From positions 14,428-78,427 of the forward strand of contig CAZTZE010000012.1 in the NCBI GenBank assembly GCA_964618215.1: DNA of 64,000 nucleotides. Reading direction: 5' to 3'. Each line of letters opens with the position of its first letter. Positions within the stretch are counted from its first letter, which is position 1. Positions 16,263-24,734 of this stretch are shown here, one piece after another. The DNA comes from CG2-30-58-95 sp964618215. Lineage in GTDB: Bacteria; Chloroflexota; Anaerolineae; Anaerolineales; Villigracilaceae. The notes below the pieces were generated by a model that made no database searches, had not been told where the DNA came from, and saw only the letters and a program-made list of their open reading frames with translations. Position numbers and translations under genes: made by a program.

Positions 16263-17153
16263 TTAATCCGCTACCGCCGCCACAGGCTGCGCCCGGTGGG
16301 CGAGAAATCCTTCCACCCCGAAAATGATCAGCGCCGCCCAGACAATGCCAAAACCGATGAAATGCGCTTGGTCAAAAGGCTCATGATAAACCAGCACACC
16401 GAGCAGGAATTGCAGCGTGGGGGCGATGTATTGCAGGATGCCGACCAGTGACAGTGGGATACGTCGCGCCGCCGAGGCGAACATCAGCAGCGGGACCGTC
16501 GTCACCGCGCCCGCGCCGATGAGCAGCAGATCCGACCCCGTGCCGGTGTGCAAGAAAGCCCCCTGCCCAGCCGCATCCGAATAGATCAAATAAGCCAGCG
16601 CGGGCAGGAACAGGATGCCGGTCTCCAGCGTCAGGCCGTGAAGCGAATTGAGCGGCGCGACTTTTTTGATCAACCCATATAAACCAAAGGAAAACGCCAG
16701 CGTCAGCGCAATCCAGGGCAGCGCGCCATATGCAAAGGTCAGGTAAAGCACGCCGGCCGCCGCCATCCCGATGGGAAGCCACTGCATCGGGCGCAGGCGT
16801 TCGCGCAGGAAAATCACGCCCATCAGCACACTGAGCAGCGGGTTGATGTAGTAGCCCAGGCTGGTCTCGACGATGAAACCGGCGTTGACCGCCCAAATGT
16901 AGGTCAGCCAATTGACGGCGATGAGCAACGCGGCGACGAGGTAAATGAGCAGCACGCGCCGGTTCAGCGCGGCGGCGCGGAAGACTCGCCACTGCTGCGT
17001 GGCAAGAATTACAGCCAATAACAGCAAAAACGACCAGCCGATGCGGTGACTGAGTAATTGCAGCGCCGGGACTTGATGCAGCCACTTCCAGTAAACCGGG
17101 AACAGCCCCCAGAAAACGTACGCCCCGATGGCGTACCAGATGCCTTTATTCAT
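16263..17153 (-). CDS. rarD: EamA-family transporter RarD
   Basis: 296 residues from the ATG at 17153, preceded by AAGGAGAGA; the longer frame from 17231 reads into an R-M gene remnant. About ten hydrophobic segments form two EamA repeats. The start MNKGIWYAIGAYVFWGLFPVYWK, NWLTYIWAVN and SLGYYINPLLSVLMGVIFL are typical RarD patterns. RarD proteins are inner-membrane drug/metabolite-type permeases; the substrate is not established. No functional link to its neighbours is evident. Confidence 0.9.
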   Translation of the reverse strand: MNKGIWYAIGAYVFWGLFPVYWKWLHQVPALQLLSHRIGWSFLLLLAVILATQQWRVFRAAALNRRVLLIYLVAALLIAVNWLTYIWAVNAGFIVETSLGYYINPLLSVLMGVIFLRERLRPMQWLPIGMAAAGVLYLTFAYGALPWIALTLAFSFGLYGLIKKVAPLNSLHGLTLETGILFLPALAYLIYSDAAGQGAFLHTGTGSDLLLIGAGAVTTVPLLMFASAARRIPLSLVGILQYIAPTLQFLLGVLVYHEPFDQAHFIGFGIVWAALIIFGVEGFLAHRAQPVAAVAD

Positions 17154-17183
17154 GTCTCTCCTTATTGTGAGGAATGCCCCCAC

Positions 17184-17275
17184 CCTGCGGCGTGCGCGGA
17201 CTTTGCTTATGCAGTGCCAGCATCTCTCCACCTGCTACACCATTATATCGTGCATGGCTTTTGCGGCGGGGTCGG
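17184..17275 (-). pseudogene. Remnant A of an R-M gene 3' region
   Basis: Read on the minus strand, this segment encodes KAMHDIMV ... VERMLALHKQSPRTPQ across a frameshift. It aligns with 19401-19493, the same part of the intact R-M gene, at roughly four of five bases and with one base missing. It lies directly upstream of rarD and creates the false N-terminal extension of that frame. Confidence 0.7.
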
Positions 17276-17296
17276 CTTTTATTCATTCAATGCGTC

Positions 17297-17632
17297 TCAA
17301 ATAACTGTTAATACTGCATCCATGTTATTCATCACATCATTGTTCCAGAAACGCAAAACCCGATAGCCTCGTGACTCTAGAAATGTAGTGCGCTCTGCAT
17401 CATACTCCTCCTGTTCGAGATGTTGGCTGCCATCCACTTCGATAATCAGTTTCTTGCGCGGGGCGCAGAAATCTACAATATAGTTACCAATGGCATGTTG
17501 ACAACGGAAATGAAAGTCAGCCATACGATGGGCACGTAATCGCGCCCAGAGTTTGGCCTCGGCAGGTGACAGGTTACGGCGCATTTCTTTGGCACGCCCA
17601 AAGATTTTGGGGGTTGTGCGTTTGTGGTACAT
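17297..17632 (-). CDS. DUF559-domain protein (Vsr/endonuclease-like fold)
   Basis: 111 residues. MRRNLSPAEAKLWARLRAHR, FRCQHAIGNYIVDFCAPRKKLIIEVDGSQH and GYRVLRFWNNDV are the DUF559 signature; the D...E.DG.QH residues correspond to the predicted PD-(D/E)XK-type active site. The family resembles very short patch repair endonucleases and is often found near restriction systems, but its reaction is unproven. Decayed R-M 3' ends flank it on both sides (17184-17275 and 17784-17900). Confidence 0.85.
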   Translation of the reverse strand: MYHKRTTPKIFGRAKEMRRNLSPAEAKLWARLRAHRMADFHFRCQHAIGNYIVDFCAPRKKLIIEVDGSQHLEQEEYDAERTTFLESRGYRVLRFWNNDVMNNMDAVLTVI

Positions 17633-17783
17633 ACCCCCTCCTAGCCTCCCCCATTTTCAAAAACCGAAAATGGGGGAGGGACAACTTCATCTTGGGCAGA
17701 AATTACTTTTTCCATAAACACTCTACATTCCCCTCCCCCATTCGTGCTTTCCGAATGGGGGACCTTCGGCGGGAGGGGGTTAT

Positions 17784-17900
17784 TTACCTTCCACAATCCT
17801 TATCTCTTCCTCACTCAACCTCCCTGCGGTAACTCATAGACCAACCTGTCTATCTGACCATCCGTTGACTCGATCTCACGCTTCACCATTTCGTACTCAG
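17784..17900 (-). pseudogene. Remnant B of an R-M gene 3' end
   Basis: The minus strand reads MVKREIESTDGQIDRLVYEL, then a frame disruption, then GLSEEEIRIVEGK and a stop. The intact gene at 19291 ends MVKREIESTDGQIDKLVYKL-YGLTEEEIKIVEG. The Arg/Lys and Ser/Thr differences show it is a related allele rather than a recent duplicate. No upstream part of the gene is present. Confidence 0.8.
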
Positions 17901-18083
17901 ACCTGACATGTCTCACCCGCGCCATCGTTAACCAAATCGCTCGCGTGGACGCAGGCGCGTATCCGTCAGACTTTCGCGGAGACATGTCAGGCCTTAACCT
18001 TCTACCAAGAAAGACTTCGGAAGTCTGTCTTAATTCGCTTCAATTGGGGAGTCTTCTAAAAGACTCCCGAAGTCTGGTTCCGC

Positions 18084-18135
18084 CTCGATCTCGCGCTTCA
18101 CCATCTCTTGCTCCTACGGCGTGCACGGACTCTGC
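18084..18135 (-). pseudogene. Remnant C of an R-M gene 3' region
   Basis: 52 bases match 19373-19424 of the intact R-M gene with about four differences and encode QEQEMVKREIE-like sequence; one change makes a stop. At its upper end it joins abruptly to the half attC-like segment at 18136-18185. Confidence 0.7.
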
Positions 18136-18185
18136 GGACAAATCCCAAAGCCAGAATCCCGCTTTCGGAGCCGAATCCGCAAGGG
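18136..18185 (-). other. Half of an attC-like element
   Basis: On the minus strand this reads ATTCGGCTCCGAAAGCGGG ... TGGCTTTGGGATTTGT. It corresponds to the left half and loop of the fuller element at 19207-19290, but then breaks off into remnant C. It sits just downstream of the SEFIR gene, where a cassette's own recombination site would be expected. Confidence 0.4.
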
Positions 18186-18244
18186 AGAGGCGTCGTCTTG
18201 AGCCTGCCGAAGGGATTGCATGCTGTAGTAGGCATCGTCTAGTC

Positions 18245-19183
18245 TTAATCGAATTTTATTCTTTTCGATACATCTTCAACATTCTGCCTTTGAGCCGCTA
18301 ATCGTTCTTGCTCAAGATCTTCGGCAATTTGTCTGTTCTCAATGAATTCCTGATATTTTTTGTTTGCCTCGCTACATGCCAAGATCAATGTGTCTCGATG
18401 ATATTTTTCTACTTCATCAACAGTCGTCCCATCAAGCACTATCGTTTCGCCTATTACGGAAGCAATCCCACGACGGTGCATTGCTGTATATCTTGGCGGA
18501 TTATTCCAAAAATGAATAAACAACTCTGCCCATTCATGTGACGGTCGTTGCGATAACTGAAAGGGTACTTTATATAATGCGCTTCCACGGGTACCATCAT
18601 TCCGAGGAGTGCTAATTTGGTCAACAATTACACCAACGATTCGTATTGGCTCAAATTCAGAGATTCTTTTACCTACGCTTTGAGTTTCAGCCGTAAATGG
18701 CGCTTCACCTTCTGCACTGCCAAGAGGAGGAGCTTTAGGTCTTTTTCCCAACAGCGTTGTTAAAAGGTCATCATATTGAGCTTCAGAATATGGCGATGAT
18801 GACAAATCGATATAGTATTTTCCTGATAACCAACTAGGTGCTGATTCAGCCCATGAAGGCTGTTTTAGGATGGGAATGAACTTACGTTGATTGCGAGTAT
18901 TAATCCCTTCCGCAGTCATTATATCGCCTTCATATCCTACACCCCCTTGGCGATTATCTGAGCGCTCTTTGTATCTATGAGTACAAATAATCAATACATA
19001 ATTGCTTTCGCGAACTGCTCGTTCCATAAACTCAGGAATTTGATCACCTGGGACGATGTGCCATTGATCTAAAGTTACATCAACGCCATCCCTTCTAAGG
19101 CGGGTTGCTAGATTGCGAACCCATTCTTTATGGGTATCGTTGTCCCATGAATAAGAGATAAAGACCTTAACCATGATTACCAT
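18245..19183 (-). CDS. SEFIR/TIR-like domain protein, probable defence protein
   Basis: 312 residues. Positions 5-140 form a SEFIR domain: KVFISYSWDNDTHKEWVRNL, LRRDGVDVTLDQWHIVPGDQ, FMERAVRESNYVLIICT and the later FIPILKQPSW. SEFIR is related to TIR, and a SEFIR gene has been reported as an anti-phage system. The C-terminal half (about 170-312) is not recognised; it contains a beta-rich stretch and a charged helix rich in Glu, Gln and Arg. The gene is richer in A+T than its neighbours, has no clear Shine-Dalgarno and starts 24 bases after an attC-like GTTAGGC, all suggesting acquisition as a cassette. An alternative start is the ATG at 19174. Confidence 0.85.
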   Translation of the reverse strand: MVIMVKVFISYSWDNDTHKEWVRNLATRLRRDGVDVTLDQWHIVPGDQIPEFMERAVRESNYVLIICTHRYKERSDNRQGGVGYEGDIMTAEGINTRNQRKFIPILKQPSWAESAPSWLSGKYYIDLSSSPYSEAQYDDLLTTLLGKRPKAPPLGSAEGEAPFTAETQSVGKRISEFEPIRIVGVIVDQISTPRNDGTRGSALYKVPFQLSQRPSHEWAELFIHFWNNPPRYTAMHRRGIASVIGETIVLDGTTVDEVEKYHRDTLILACSEANKKYQEFIENRQIAEDLEQERLAAQRQNVEDVSKRIKFD

Positions 19184-19206
19184 ATGAATTTTCCATCAAA
19201 CGAGAT

Positions 19207-19290
19207 GCCTAACACTTCGCGCCAGCGGACATGGCATAGGCTTGACGCACAAATCCCAAAGCCATAACCCCGCCGTCGGAGCTGAATGAC
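19207..19290 (-). other. attC-like recombination site (candidate)
   Basis: On the minus strand, the gap between the R-M stop and the SEFIR start ends with GTGTTAGGC, matching the integron crossover consensus GTTRRRY. ATGGC pairs with GCCAT, and TTCAGCTCCGACGG pairs imperfectly with CCGCTGGCGCGAA, giving the stem-with-bulges layout of an attC and a loop of about 25 bases. The left consensus (RYYYAAC) is poor (GATAAGT). No integrase gene is in the window, so this is a candidate only. Confidence 0.45.
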
Positions 19291-22245
19291 TTATCCTTCC
19301 ACAATCTTAATCTCTTCTTCCGTCAACCCATACAACTTATACACCAACTTGTCTATCTGACCATCCGTTGACTCGATCTCGCGCTTCACCATCTCTTGCT
19401 CCTGCGGCGTGCGTGGACTTTGCTTGTGCAGCGCCAGCATCCGCTCAACAAGCGACACCATCTTATCGTGCATGGCTTTTTCGGCGAGGTCGGTAAAGTT
19501 GATAGGGCGAATGGGAATGGCTAATATGTCTTGCGGGTTTAATTTTGGAAACACTTCCTTGCCAAAATTTGGTAAAGTCTTTCCGCCATACCAACTCATC
19601 AATTTAGAGTTGACAATTCCAAGAAGATACAAAATATTTACATCTGTATTCACAGAAAGCTTAAATGGGGTAATACTATGCCCATGATACAAGACTTCAT
19701 CAGATGGAATAGTTGCTTGAATTCTTTTGCCTACCCCTGGAATTTCTCTAAACAGCAATCTTGTCCCCTCAAAAAAACGCGGGTCACGCGGGGCGGCAAG
19801 CCAAAGTCCATAACTTAGCCATTCGCTGCTCCAAGACAAACTATAACGAGAGACATCTTTGCCAGATAACCATTTTCCACAAGTTTCATCATGTTTGTGG
19901 TCAAAATGATACCCACGACGTTTTATCAATTCGGAACTTTGTCCTCTGTATTTGTCGTAGGGGGTAATTCCCTGAATCGCTTCACCAAAATTAGAAAATG
20001 TAGGAAATGTTCGTATCTTTTCAATAGCGCCTGCAAATTCAGGATTGACCCTGTAATCAATTACAAACCCTTTTGTATCCTTCCAAAGATTTGACGGCAG
20101 TTTCCACGAAGATTGTTCTCTATCAATTTCTATATTTTCAGCCTCGACCCCACGGTGTAAACGAAAGACTATAGTATTTACAGTTGCATCCTCAAATACA
20201 TTTTCACCACAGATTAACAATTTTTCCAAATCTGCATTCTTAGCTATAAACTCGCGCAGCGCATCATTATTTTCAAGCCTTAACCAAAGCTCTGGTGTAA
20301 TAAAACTAATATACCCGCTGTGCTTTGTAAGTTTGATTGCTTTTTCAATAAAGTAAACATAGCTATCAAATCTATATTTGTAAGTTTGAAAATGAGATTT
20401 TATGTAGGCTTTATCAGTGTCACTAAATAGTGCTCCATACGGCGGATTGCCAATCACAACATCAAAGCCCTGTCCTGGGCCTGCCGAAGGGCCGCCCTGA
20501 GCAAACACCTGCGGGAATGCCGCCTGCCAGTCAAAGGCATTAACGCGGTCGCGCTCTTCCTGCTTCACCAACATGCGGCCTTCGAAATAGTCATATCCAA
20601 TCAACGAGTTTCCGCATTGGATGTTGCGTTCCAGATCGGGCAGAACGCGCTCCTGAAATAACGCCAACTGCGAGCCAATCGTCTCGTTGCTTTCGCCTTC
20701 CAGCACCTTCAAGAGCAAAGACAGTTTGGTCACTTCCACGGCCTGCGCGTCGATGTCCACGCCGAAGATGTTGTTGAGCAAAATTTCCTTTTTCTTGGCA
20801 GTCGTTAAACGCCACCCCGACCCCCCTCTGTCCCCCCATTTCTGTACTTCGAAATGGGGGGATGAAAGGGGGGTGGTTTGATAGATGGCAGGATTCTTCC
20901 CCACCGCCCATTTTTCAGGTTCATGTTCCGCGTCAGCGTACCATTTCAAATGCCAGTCCAGTAAATATTGATACGCGCTCAACAGGAATGTACCCGAGCC
21001 ACACGCCGGGTCAAGGATTTTCAAACGCGCCGCCTCCCTCGGCGTCATTGACTCCCCTCTCCTGACGTGCTTTCCGTCAGGGGAGGGGTCCAACAATTGG
21101 CCCAATGTGTTGATCACAATATAATCCACAATATACGTCGGCGTGTAAAACACCCCACCCGCCTTGCGTACTTCGGGCTTCTCCTCGACTTTGGCCTGGT
21201 GCCCGGCCGTCAGCCTTATCACCTTGCCGAGAAAACGCTCGTACACCTGTCCCAAAATATCGGAGGAGATTACCTTGAATACATACGGACTATCGGGATA
21301 ATACAGATTCACCAGAATCTCGCGCAGGACTTTATCATCCACGTTCAGACTTAACGTGAGGCTGTCCGCCGCGCTCGATTGCTCTTTCTCATCTTTGAAA
21401 TGGAACAGGCCCGAGTTATAGCGCGCGTCCGCATTCTGGAATAACCGACAGAGTCCAGCATAAACATCTTTGCCAGCAGAGATTTCCTTGAGTTGCTCGT
21501 CGCGTTCCACGCCGCGGTCTTCGCAAATCCGCAAAAAGATGATGCGGTCAATCGTCATCTGCACAGCGTAGTTCAATTCCCGAACCGAAAGAGACGGGTT
21601 GCGTATCGCAATATTGCGCGCCAGCAGGTCGCGCCAGCGTTCGATTTCTGCCAGGAATGCGTCATCAACTTCGGTAGTGCCTTTCTTGCCTTTCATCCCT
21701 TCGGCGTAGCTGTCGAACGAACCTTTCAGCACCGCCTGGCGCGAAAAAACTGCCGCGATCTCGTCCCATTTCTGGACATAATCGCGATAGGTCAGCAACA
21801 TCACCCGGCTTGTCGAAGCCTGGTCATTTTTGTCGGGCTTGCCGCGGCAATCGTAAACCGCGAACTCCTCGAAATCGGATAAAATGCTCAACGGCAGTTT
21901 GGCCGACCAGGCGTAGCGCCTTAACTGAAAAGCGGGGTGAATATCGTACTGGATGTTGACGGCTGGCTTCTTGGCTTCGACAAAGAACTTGCGCGTGCCC
22001 CCAATGCGGAAGGCATAATCGGGCGCTTTGGTCTCCCCCTCTATTTCCAGCGAGTCTTCGTGGATGACATCTTTATAGCCTTCGGCATAACCCTGTTCGT
22101 TATCCACGTCCCATCCCAGGGCATTGAAAAACGGATCAAGAAACTCGCGCCGCAACTGCGTCTCGTTGTACTTGCTCGAACGATACGCCTCGCGGTTTTG
22201 CTCGAAACGTTCCACTAACGCTCGAATCGTGTCAGGTACAGGCAT
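19291..22245 (-). CDS. Type IIG-like restriction-modification enzyme (Eco57I family)
   Basis: 984 residues from the ATG at 22245 (GAGGGA upstream; an ATG at 22275 is an alternative). The N-terminal 200 residues carry a nuclease-like PDYAF ... KFFVEAKKP (D-x-ExK pattern). The central N6-adenine methylase has motif I DPACGSGTFLL (about 410) and motif IV NPPYG (about 600). The C-terminus should hold target recognition. It probably both modifies and cuts DNA. Three in-frame segments resemble dispersed repeats: about 385-398 (nt 21050-21092), 455-477 (nt 20814-20880) and 582-593 (nt 20467-20500). The last directly precedes FDVVIGNPPYG. Confidence 0.9.
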   Translation of the reverse strand: MPVPDTIRALVERFEQNREAYRSSKYNETQLRREFLDPFFNALGWDVDNEQGYAEGYKDVIHEDSLEIEGETKAPDYAFRIGGTRKFFVEAKKPAVNIQYDIHPAFQLRRYAWSAKLPLSILSDFEEFAVYDCRGKPDKNDQASTSRVMLLTYRDYVQKWDEIAAVFSRQAVLKGSFDSYAEGMKGKKGTTEVDDAFLAEIERWRDLLARNIAIRNPSLSVRELNYAVQMTIDRIIFLRICEDRGVERDEQLKEISAGKDVYAGLCRLFQNADARYNSGLFHFKDEKEQSSAADSLTLSLNVDDKVLREILVNLYYPDSPYVFKVISSDILGQVYERFLGKVIRLTAGHQAKVEEKPEVRKAGGVFYTPTYIVDYIVINTLGQLLDPSPDGKHVRRGESMTPREAARLKILDPACGSGTFLLSAYQYLLDWHLKWYADAEHEPEKWAVGKNPAIYQTTPLSSPHFEVQKWGDRGGSGWRLTTAKKKEILLNNIFGVDIDAQAVEVTKLSLLLKVLEGESNETIGSQLALFQERVLPDLERNIQCGNSLIGYDYFEGRMLVKQEERDRVNAFDWQAAFPQVFAQGGPSAGPGQGFDVVIGNPPYGALFSDTDKAYIKSHFQTYKYRFDSYVYFIEKAIKLTKHSGYISFITPELWLRLENNDALREFIAKNADLEKLLICGENVFEDATVNTIVFRLHRGVEAENIEIDREQSSWKLPSNLWKDTKGFVIDYRVNPEFAGAIEKIRTFPTFSNFGEAIQGITPYDKYRGQSSELIKRRGYHFDHKHDETCGKWLSGKDVSRYSLSWSSEWLSYGLWLAAPRDPRFFEGTRLLFREIPGVGKRIQATIPSDEVLYHGHSITPFKLSVNTDVNILYLLGIVNSKLMSWYGGKTLPNFGKEVFPKLNPQDILAIPIRPINFTDLAEKAMHDKMVSLVERMLALHKQSPRTPQEQEMVKREIESTDGQIDKLVYKLYGLTEEEIKIVEG

Positions 22246-22277
22246 GGCACATCCCTCGCTGTTGCATTGAGCCAATT

Positions 22278-22318
22278 ATGGTAGCTGCTCCGCATAGCAC
22301 AGTAGAAGCAGCTACCAT
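22278..22318. promoter_or_regulatory. 12-bp inverted repeat upstream of the R-M gene
   Basis: ATGGTAGCTGCT (22278-22289) and AGCAGCTACCAT (22307-22318) form a perfect stem with a 17-base loop, 33 bases upstream of the R-M start. It could be an operator or a processing site; neither role can be confirmed from sequence. Confidence 0.4.
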
Positions 22319-22324
22319 TATAGA

Positions 22325-22363
22325 CGAAAAGCCCCGCCATTTTATGAATGGCGGGGCTTTTCG
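22325..22363 (-). terminator. Rho-independent terminator
   Basis: CGAAAAGCCCCGCCATT pairs with AATGGCGGGGCTTTTCG around a short loop. This gives a GC-rich stem ending in a T run on either strand, immediately after the HMA-domain gene. Confidence 0.85.
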
Positions 22364-22366
22364 TTA

Positions 22367-22588
22367 CTAATCGCTCGCCAGCACTTCGGCGTGATACCCT
22401 TGCCGGGCCACAGCCGATAAAATCTGCGCCTCGCTGACCTGCGTCTCGTCGTACTCCACAACCATTTGCTGCTTTTGGTAACTCGCTGAAACCCGCTTGA
22501 TCCCCGGCAGGTCGTCCTCGATGCTCTCCACTCGCATCACGCAATTTGGGCAGTGCATGTCGTCCACGCGAAATATTTTCTTAATCAT
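22367..22588 (-). CDS. Heavy-metal-associated (HMA) domain protein
   Basis: A 73-residue single HMA domain with the metal-binding motif MHCPNC (about 11-16) and a ferredoxin-like fold pattern. These proteins pass Cu(I) or a similar ion to P-type ATPases. It is separated from copA by about 2.3 kb of copper-related genes on the same strand and has its own terminator. Divergence from the 27556 chaperone suggests a different partner. Confidence 0.88.
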   Translation of the reverse strand: MIKKIFRVDDMHCPNCVMRVESIEDDLPGIKRVSASYQKQQMVVEYDETQVSEAQILSAVARQGYHAEVLASD

Positions 22589-23062
22589 AGCGCAACCTCC
22601 AACCGCAACCTAAATATTCACCGCAGAGACAGCAGAGTCCGCGAAGAAAACACAGGAAAAACTCTGCACTCTCCGCGCCTGCCCTGAGCCTGCCGAAGGG
22701 TACTCTCCCGAAGGACATCGGGACGATGTGCGGTGAAAAGATTTGCGCGGATCGCACAAATGTTGAGCGGTAATACTCTAACGTCTTCAACGCGGATGGC
22801 GCGGATTTTGCGGATTTCGCCGAAAAATATCCGCGCAATCCGCCCAATCTGCGAAATCCGCGTTAGAGTATTCCATAGCGCAGCCTCCAGCCTCAACTAA
22901 ACGGGCATGTCATTGCGAGGAGGGCGCCCTTCCCGACGAAGCAATCTCAACGCATATCAGGAGACTGCTTCGGCAAAGAGCGCCTCGCAGTGACAGTTGC
23001 AAAATAAAATTGGGCGACCAAGGCAAATGTCGAGCGGTAATTTTTATACGCAGGACCTGCCC
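22589..23062. repeat. Repeat-filled gap (CCCTGAGCCTGCCGAAGGG, CGCGGAT words, CATTGCGAGG element)
   Basis: 474 bases with no gene. There is a CCCTGAGCCTGCCGAAGGG palindrome near 22681-22700; an array of GCGGAT words (CGCGGATGGCGCGGATTTTG ... AATCTGCGAAATCCGCG) at 22790-22866; and at about 22909-22994 a palindromic element with arms GTCATTGCGAGGAGG and CCTCGCAGTGAC and the inner pair GAAGCAATCTC / GAGACTGCTTC. The last type is widespread in anaerobic bacterial genomes. Confidence 0.7.
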
Positions 23063-24121
23063 CTACTGACCAAAGACGATTACGCCGGTGTACATACCCA
23101 TCGAGCAGGTAAAACGCATCACGCTCCCGGCTGGCTGGGGCGGGATATCAATTGGCACCGTGCCGGTCTCCGGCAACAATATCTGCACGCCCAACGCCGG
23201 GATGACAAAATCGCGCGCACATGAATACGTTTTCTGGGTGACCACTTTCAACAAAACAGGCTCGCCGGCAACGGCGTACAGCTTACGCGGCAAATAACCG
23301 CCATTACTGGCGTTGAGCGTCAGTGTGCTGCTGGCCGGAAGCGCCTCGCCAGCCTGAGCGGAAGGGAAGGCCGCCCGCGCCATGTTCGTGAAAGAGAATG
23401 GCGACCCAATCAAGTTGAGACCGCTATCTATCGTCACCAATCCCAGCGCCAGGATGACAATCGCGACAAAGCGCATGAAGAGCGCTTCCATCTTTGCGCC
23501 AATCTGCATGGCCAGGTAAGCCACGAGGAAAAACACCGGGCTGGTGCCAAGGACGAATGCGAACATGATCGCCGCGCCCTGCAGCGGGTCGCCTGTTCCA
23601 ATGGCAATCGCCATTACCGCCTGCGTCACGCCGCAGGGAATAAGCACTGTCAACGCGCCGAGGAAAAGCGGCGTGAAATTCGCCGTTCCGTTTTTCGCCG
23701 AGCGGCGAATGTAGCGGGTGATGAATTTCGGCGGTTCGATGACGAAATATCGAAAAATCGGGTGGACGTTGAACATGCGCAGGGCATTGCCGACCATAAA
23801 AATGCCAATTGCCATCAACAGGATCGCCTGGGTGGCGGCGTTCAACTGGAACACCGAACCCAGCGCGCCGAGCAAAAACCCGAGCGCAGTATAGGCCGCC
23901 AGTTTTGCGCCCAGAAAGAGGAGGATGGGCAGCGTCAGATGACGGGCCGGTTGGCGCGTCACCCGCCTCTGCTTCCTGACGGTTGGGCGAGCCGGCCGGC
24001 TGAGAATATCCTGCTCGATTTGTCGCTCCAGCGAACTGGCCAGCAACCCGCCCTGAACGGCCAGACAGGAGAGTCCGCCGGTGGTCAGGCCGGTGATAAA
24101 GGCGAGAATGATTTGTTCCAT
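23063..24121 (-). CDS. TauE/UreH-type membrane protein with C-terminal cupredoxin domain
   Basis: 352 residues. The N-terminus LAFITGLTTGGLSCLAVQGGLLASSL and VLIPCGVTQAVMAIAIGTGDP are the UreH_2/TauE-like membrane domain, with about six spans. Residues about 255-352 form a cupredoxin-like beta domain: LNASNGGYLPRKLYAVAGEP, TYSCARDFVIP and MRFTCSMGMYTGVIVFG contain the Cys, His-poor and Met ligands typical of copper sites. The pairing of a TauE-type transporter with a cupredoxin domain fits copper export or periplasmic copper handling, as does its position between HMA and CopA genes. Confidence 0.85.
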   Translation of the reverse strand: MEQIILAFITGLTTGGLSCLAVQGGLLASSLERQIEQDILSRPARPTVRKQRRVTRQPARHLTLPILLFLGAKLAAYTALGFLLGALGSVFQLNAATQAILLMAIGIFMVGNALRMFNVHPIFRYFVIEPPKFITRYIRRSAKNGTANFTPLFLGALTVLIPCGVTQAVMAIAIGTGDPLQGAAIMFAFVLGTSPVFFLVAYLAMQIGAKMEALFMRFVAIVILALGLVTIDSGLNLIGSPFSFTNMARAAFPSAQAGEALPASSTLTLNASNGGYLPRKLYAVAGEPVLLKVVTQKTYSCARDFVIPALGVQILLPETGTVPIDIPPQPAGSVMRFTCSMGMYTGVIVFGQ

Positions 24122-24130
24122 TGAATACCT

Positions 24131-24207
24131 TTAACCACAAAGGACACCAAAAGGGCGCACGAAGGAATAGGAATTCCCTTCATGCGCCTTGTCCTTCGTG
24201 GTGAAAA
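24131..24207. repeat. ACCACAAAGGAC inverted repeat
   Basis: ACCACAAAGGAC near the left edge pairs with GTCCTTCGTGGT near the right edge, with GAAGGAATAG / GAATTCCCTTC in the middle. Related words occur at 37212-37232 and 44573-44605. It may terminate the lipoprotein transcript. Confidence 0.5.
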
Positions 24208-24209
24208 AT

Positions 24210-24734
24210 TTAGCGTTTCCCGCCGTCCCAAACAACAAATGGCATATTGATGACCACGCCGGGCTGTAGGATGGTCACTTCGCCGGCTATTTCGGCTGCC
24301 AGCACATCCGCGGCGGATTTCAGTTCGCGGACATTCGCCGGATCAACCCAGCTCACCACGTTCAGGCGGCGCAGCGGAGTGTAACCATCCGTGCCGGGCG
24401 GATTGTCGAAGACATCCGGCTGGAAGCCGAGGGGGCCCATGCCCACGACGCCATTGTCGAAGACATAGACATTTGCCAGGGCGCTATCCGGAACCTGCGC
24501 CAGCGATGGCACGTGGAAAACCGGCGACTTCATCATGTCGGTCAGCACCACGGCAATATCCCCATCCGAGACCTCGGTATGCGTAAAGTAGATTTCCTTC
24601 CCTTCGGCATACGCCCGTCCGACCGGCATCGCTGCCGTTTGTATTTTGGACTGCGGCTGGCAGGCCGAAAGGAGAACAACAGCAACCAGCATCAGAACGC
24701 CCAACATCTTGTAACGCATATTTTTCGACAACAT
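24210..24734 (-). CDS. Predicted lipoprotein in the copper cluster (DUF7482-like)
   Basis: 174 residues from the ATG at 24734 (AGAGGTG upstream; the longer frame is unsupported). A signal sequence ends in a lipobox (VVLLSACQP, Cys about 20). The mature part has IYFTHTEVSDGDIAVVLTDMM, MGPLGFQPDVF and WVDPANVRELKSAADVLAA, a pattern I associate with small secreted proteins of unknown function in copper-related loci. There are no Cys residues after the lipidated one. It is likely anchored outside the membrane, and a role with CopA or the cupredoxin protein is inferred only from position. Confidence 0.75.
   Translation of the reverse strand: MLSKNMRYKMLGVLMLVAVVLLSACQPQSKIQTAAMPVGRAYAEGKEIYFTHTEVSDGDIAVVLTDMMKSPVFHVPSLAQVPDSALANVYVFDNGVVGMGPLGFQPDVFDNPPGTDGYTPLRRLNVVSWVDPANVRELKSAADVLAAEIAGEVTILQPGVVINMPFVVWDGGKR

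Larger units (their letters stand above)
17633..18244. other. Gene-poor mosaic of repeats and gene remnants
   Basis: There is no intact gene in 612 bases. It holds two G/C-rich palindromes (CCCCCATTTTC with GAAAATGGGGG near 17642-17674; CCCCCATTC with GAATGGGGG near 17735-17762), remnant B, a 13-bp inverted pair (17902-17914 with 17979-17991), GACTTCGGAAGTCT-type repeats around 18012-18075, remnant C, half of an attC-like element, and a GAGCCTGCCGAAGGG dispersed repeat near 18198-18212. Confidence 0.7.
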
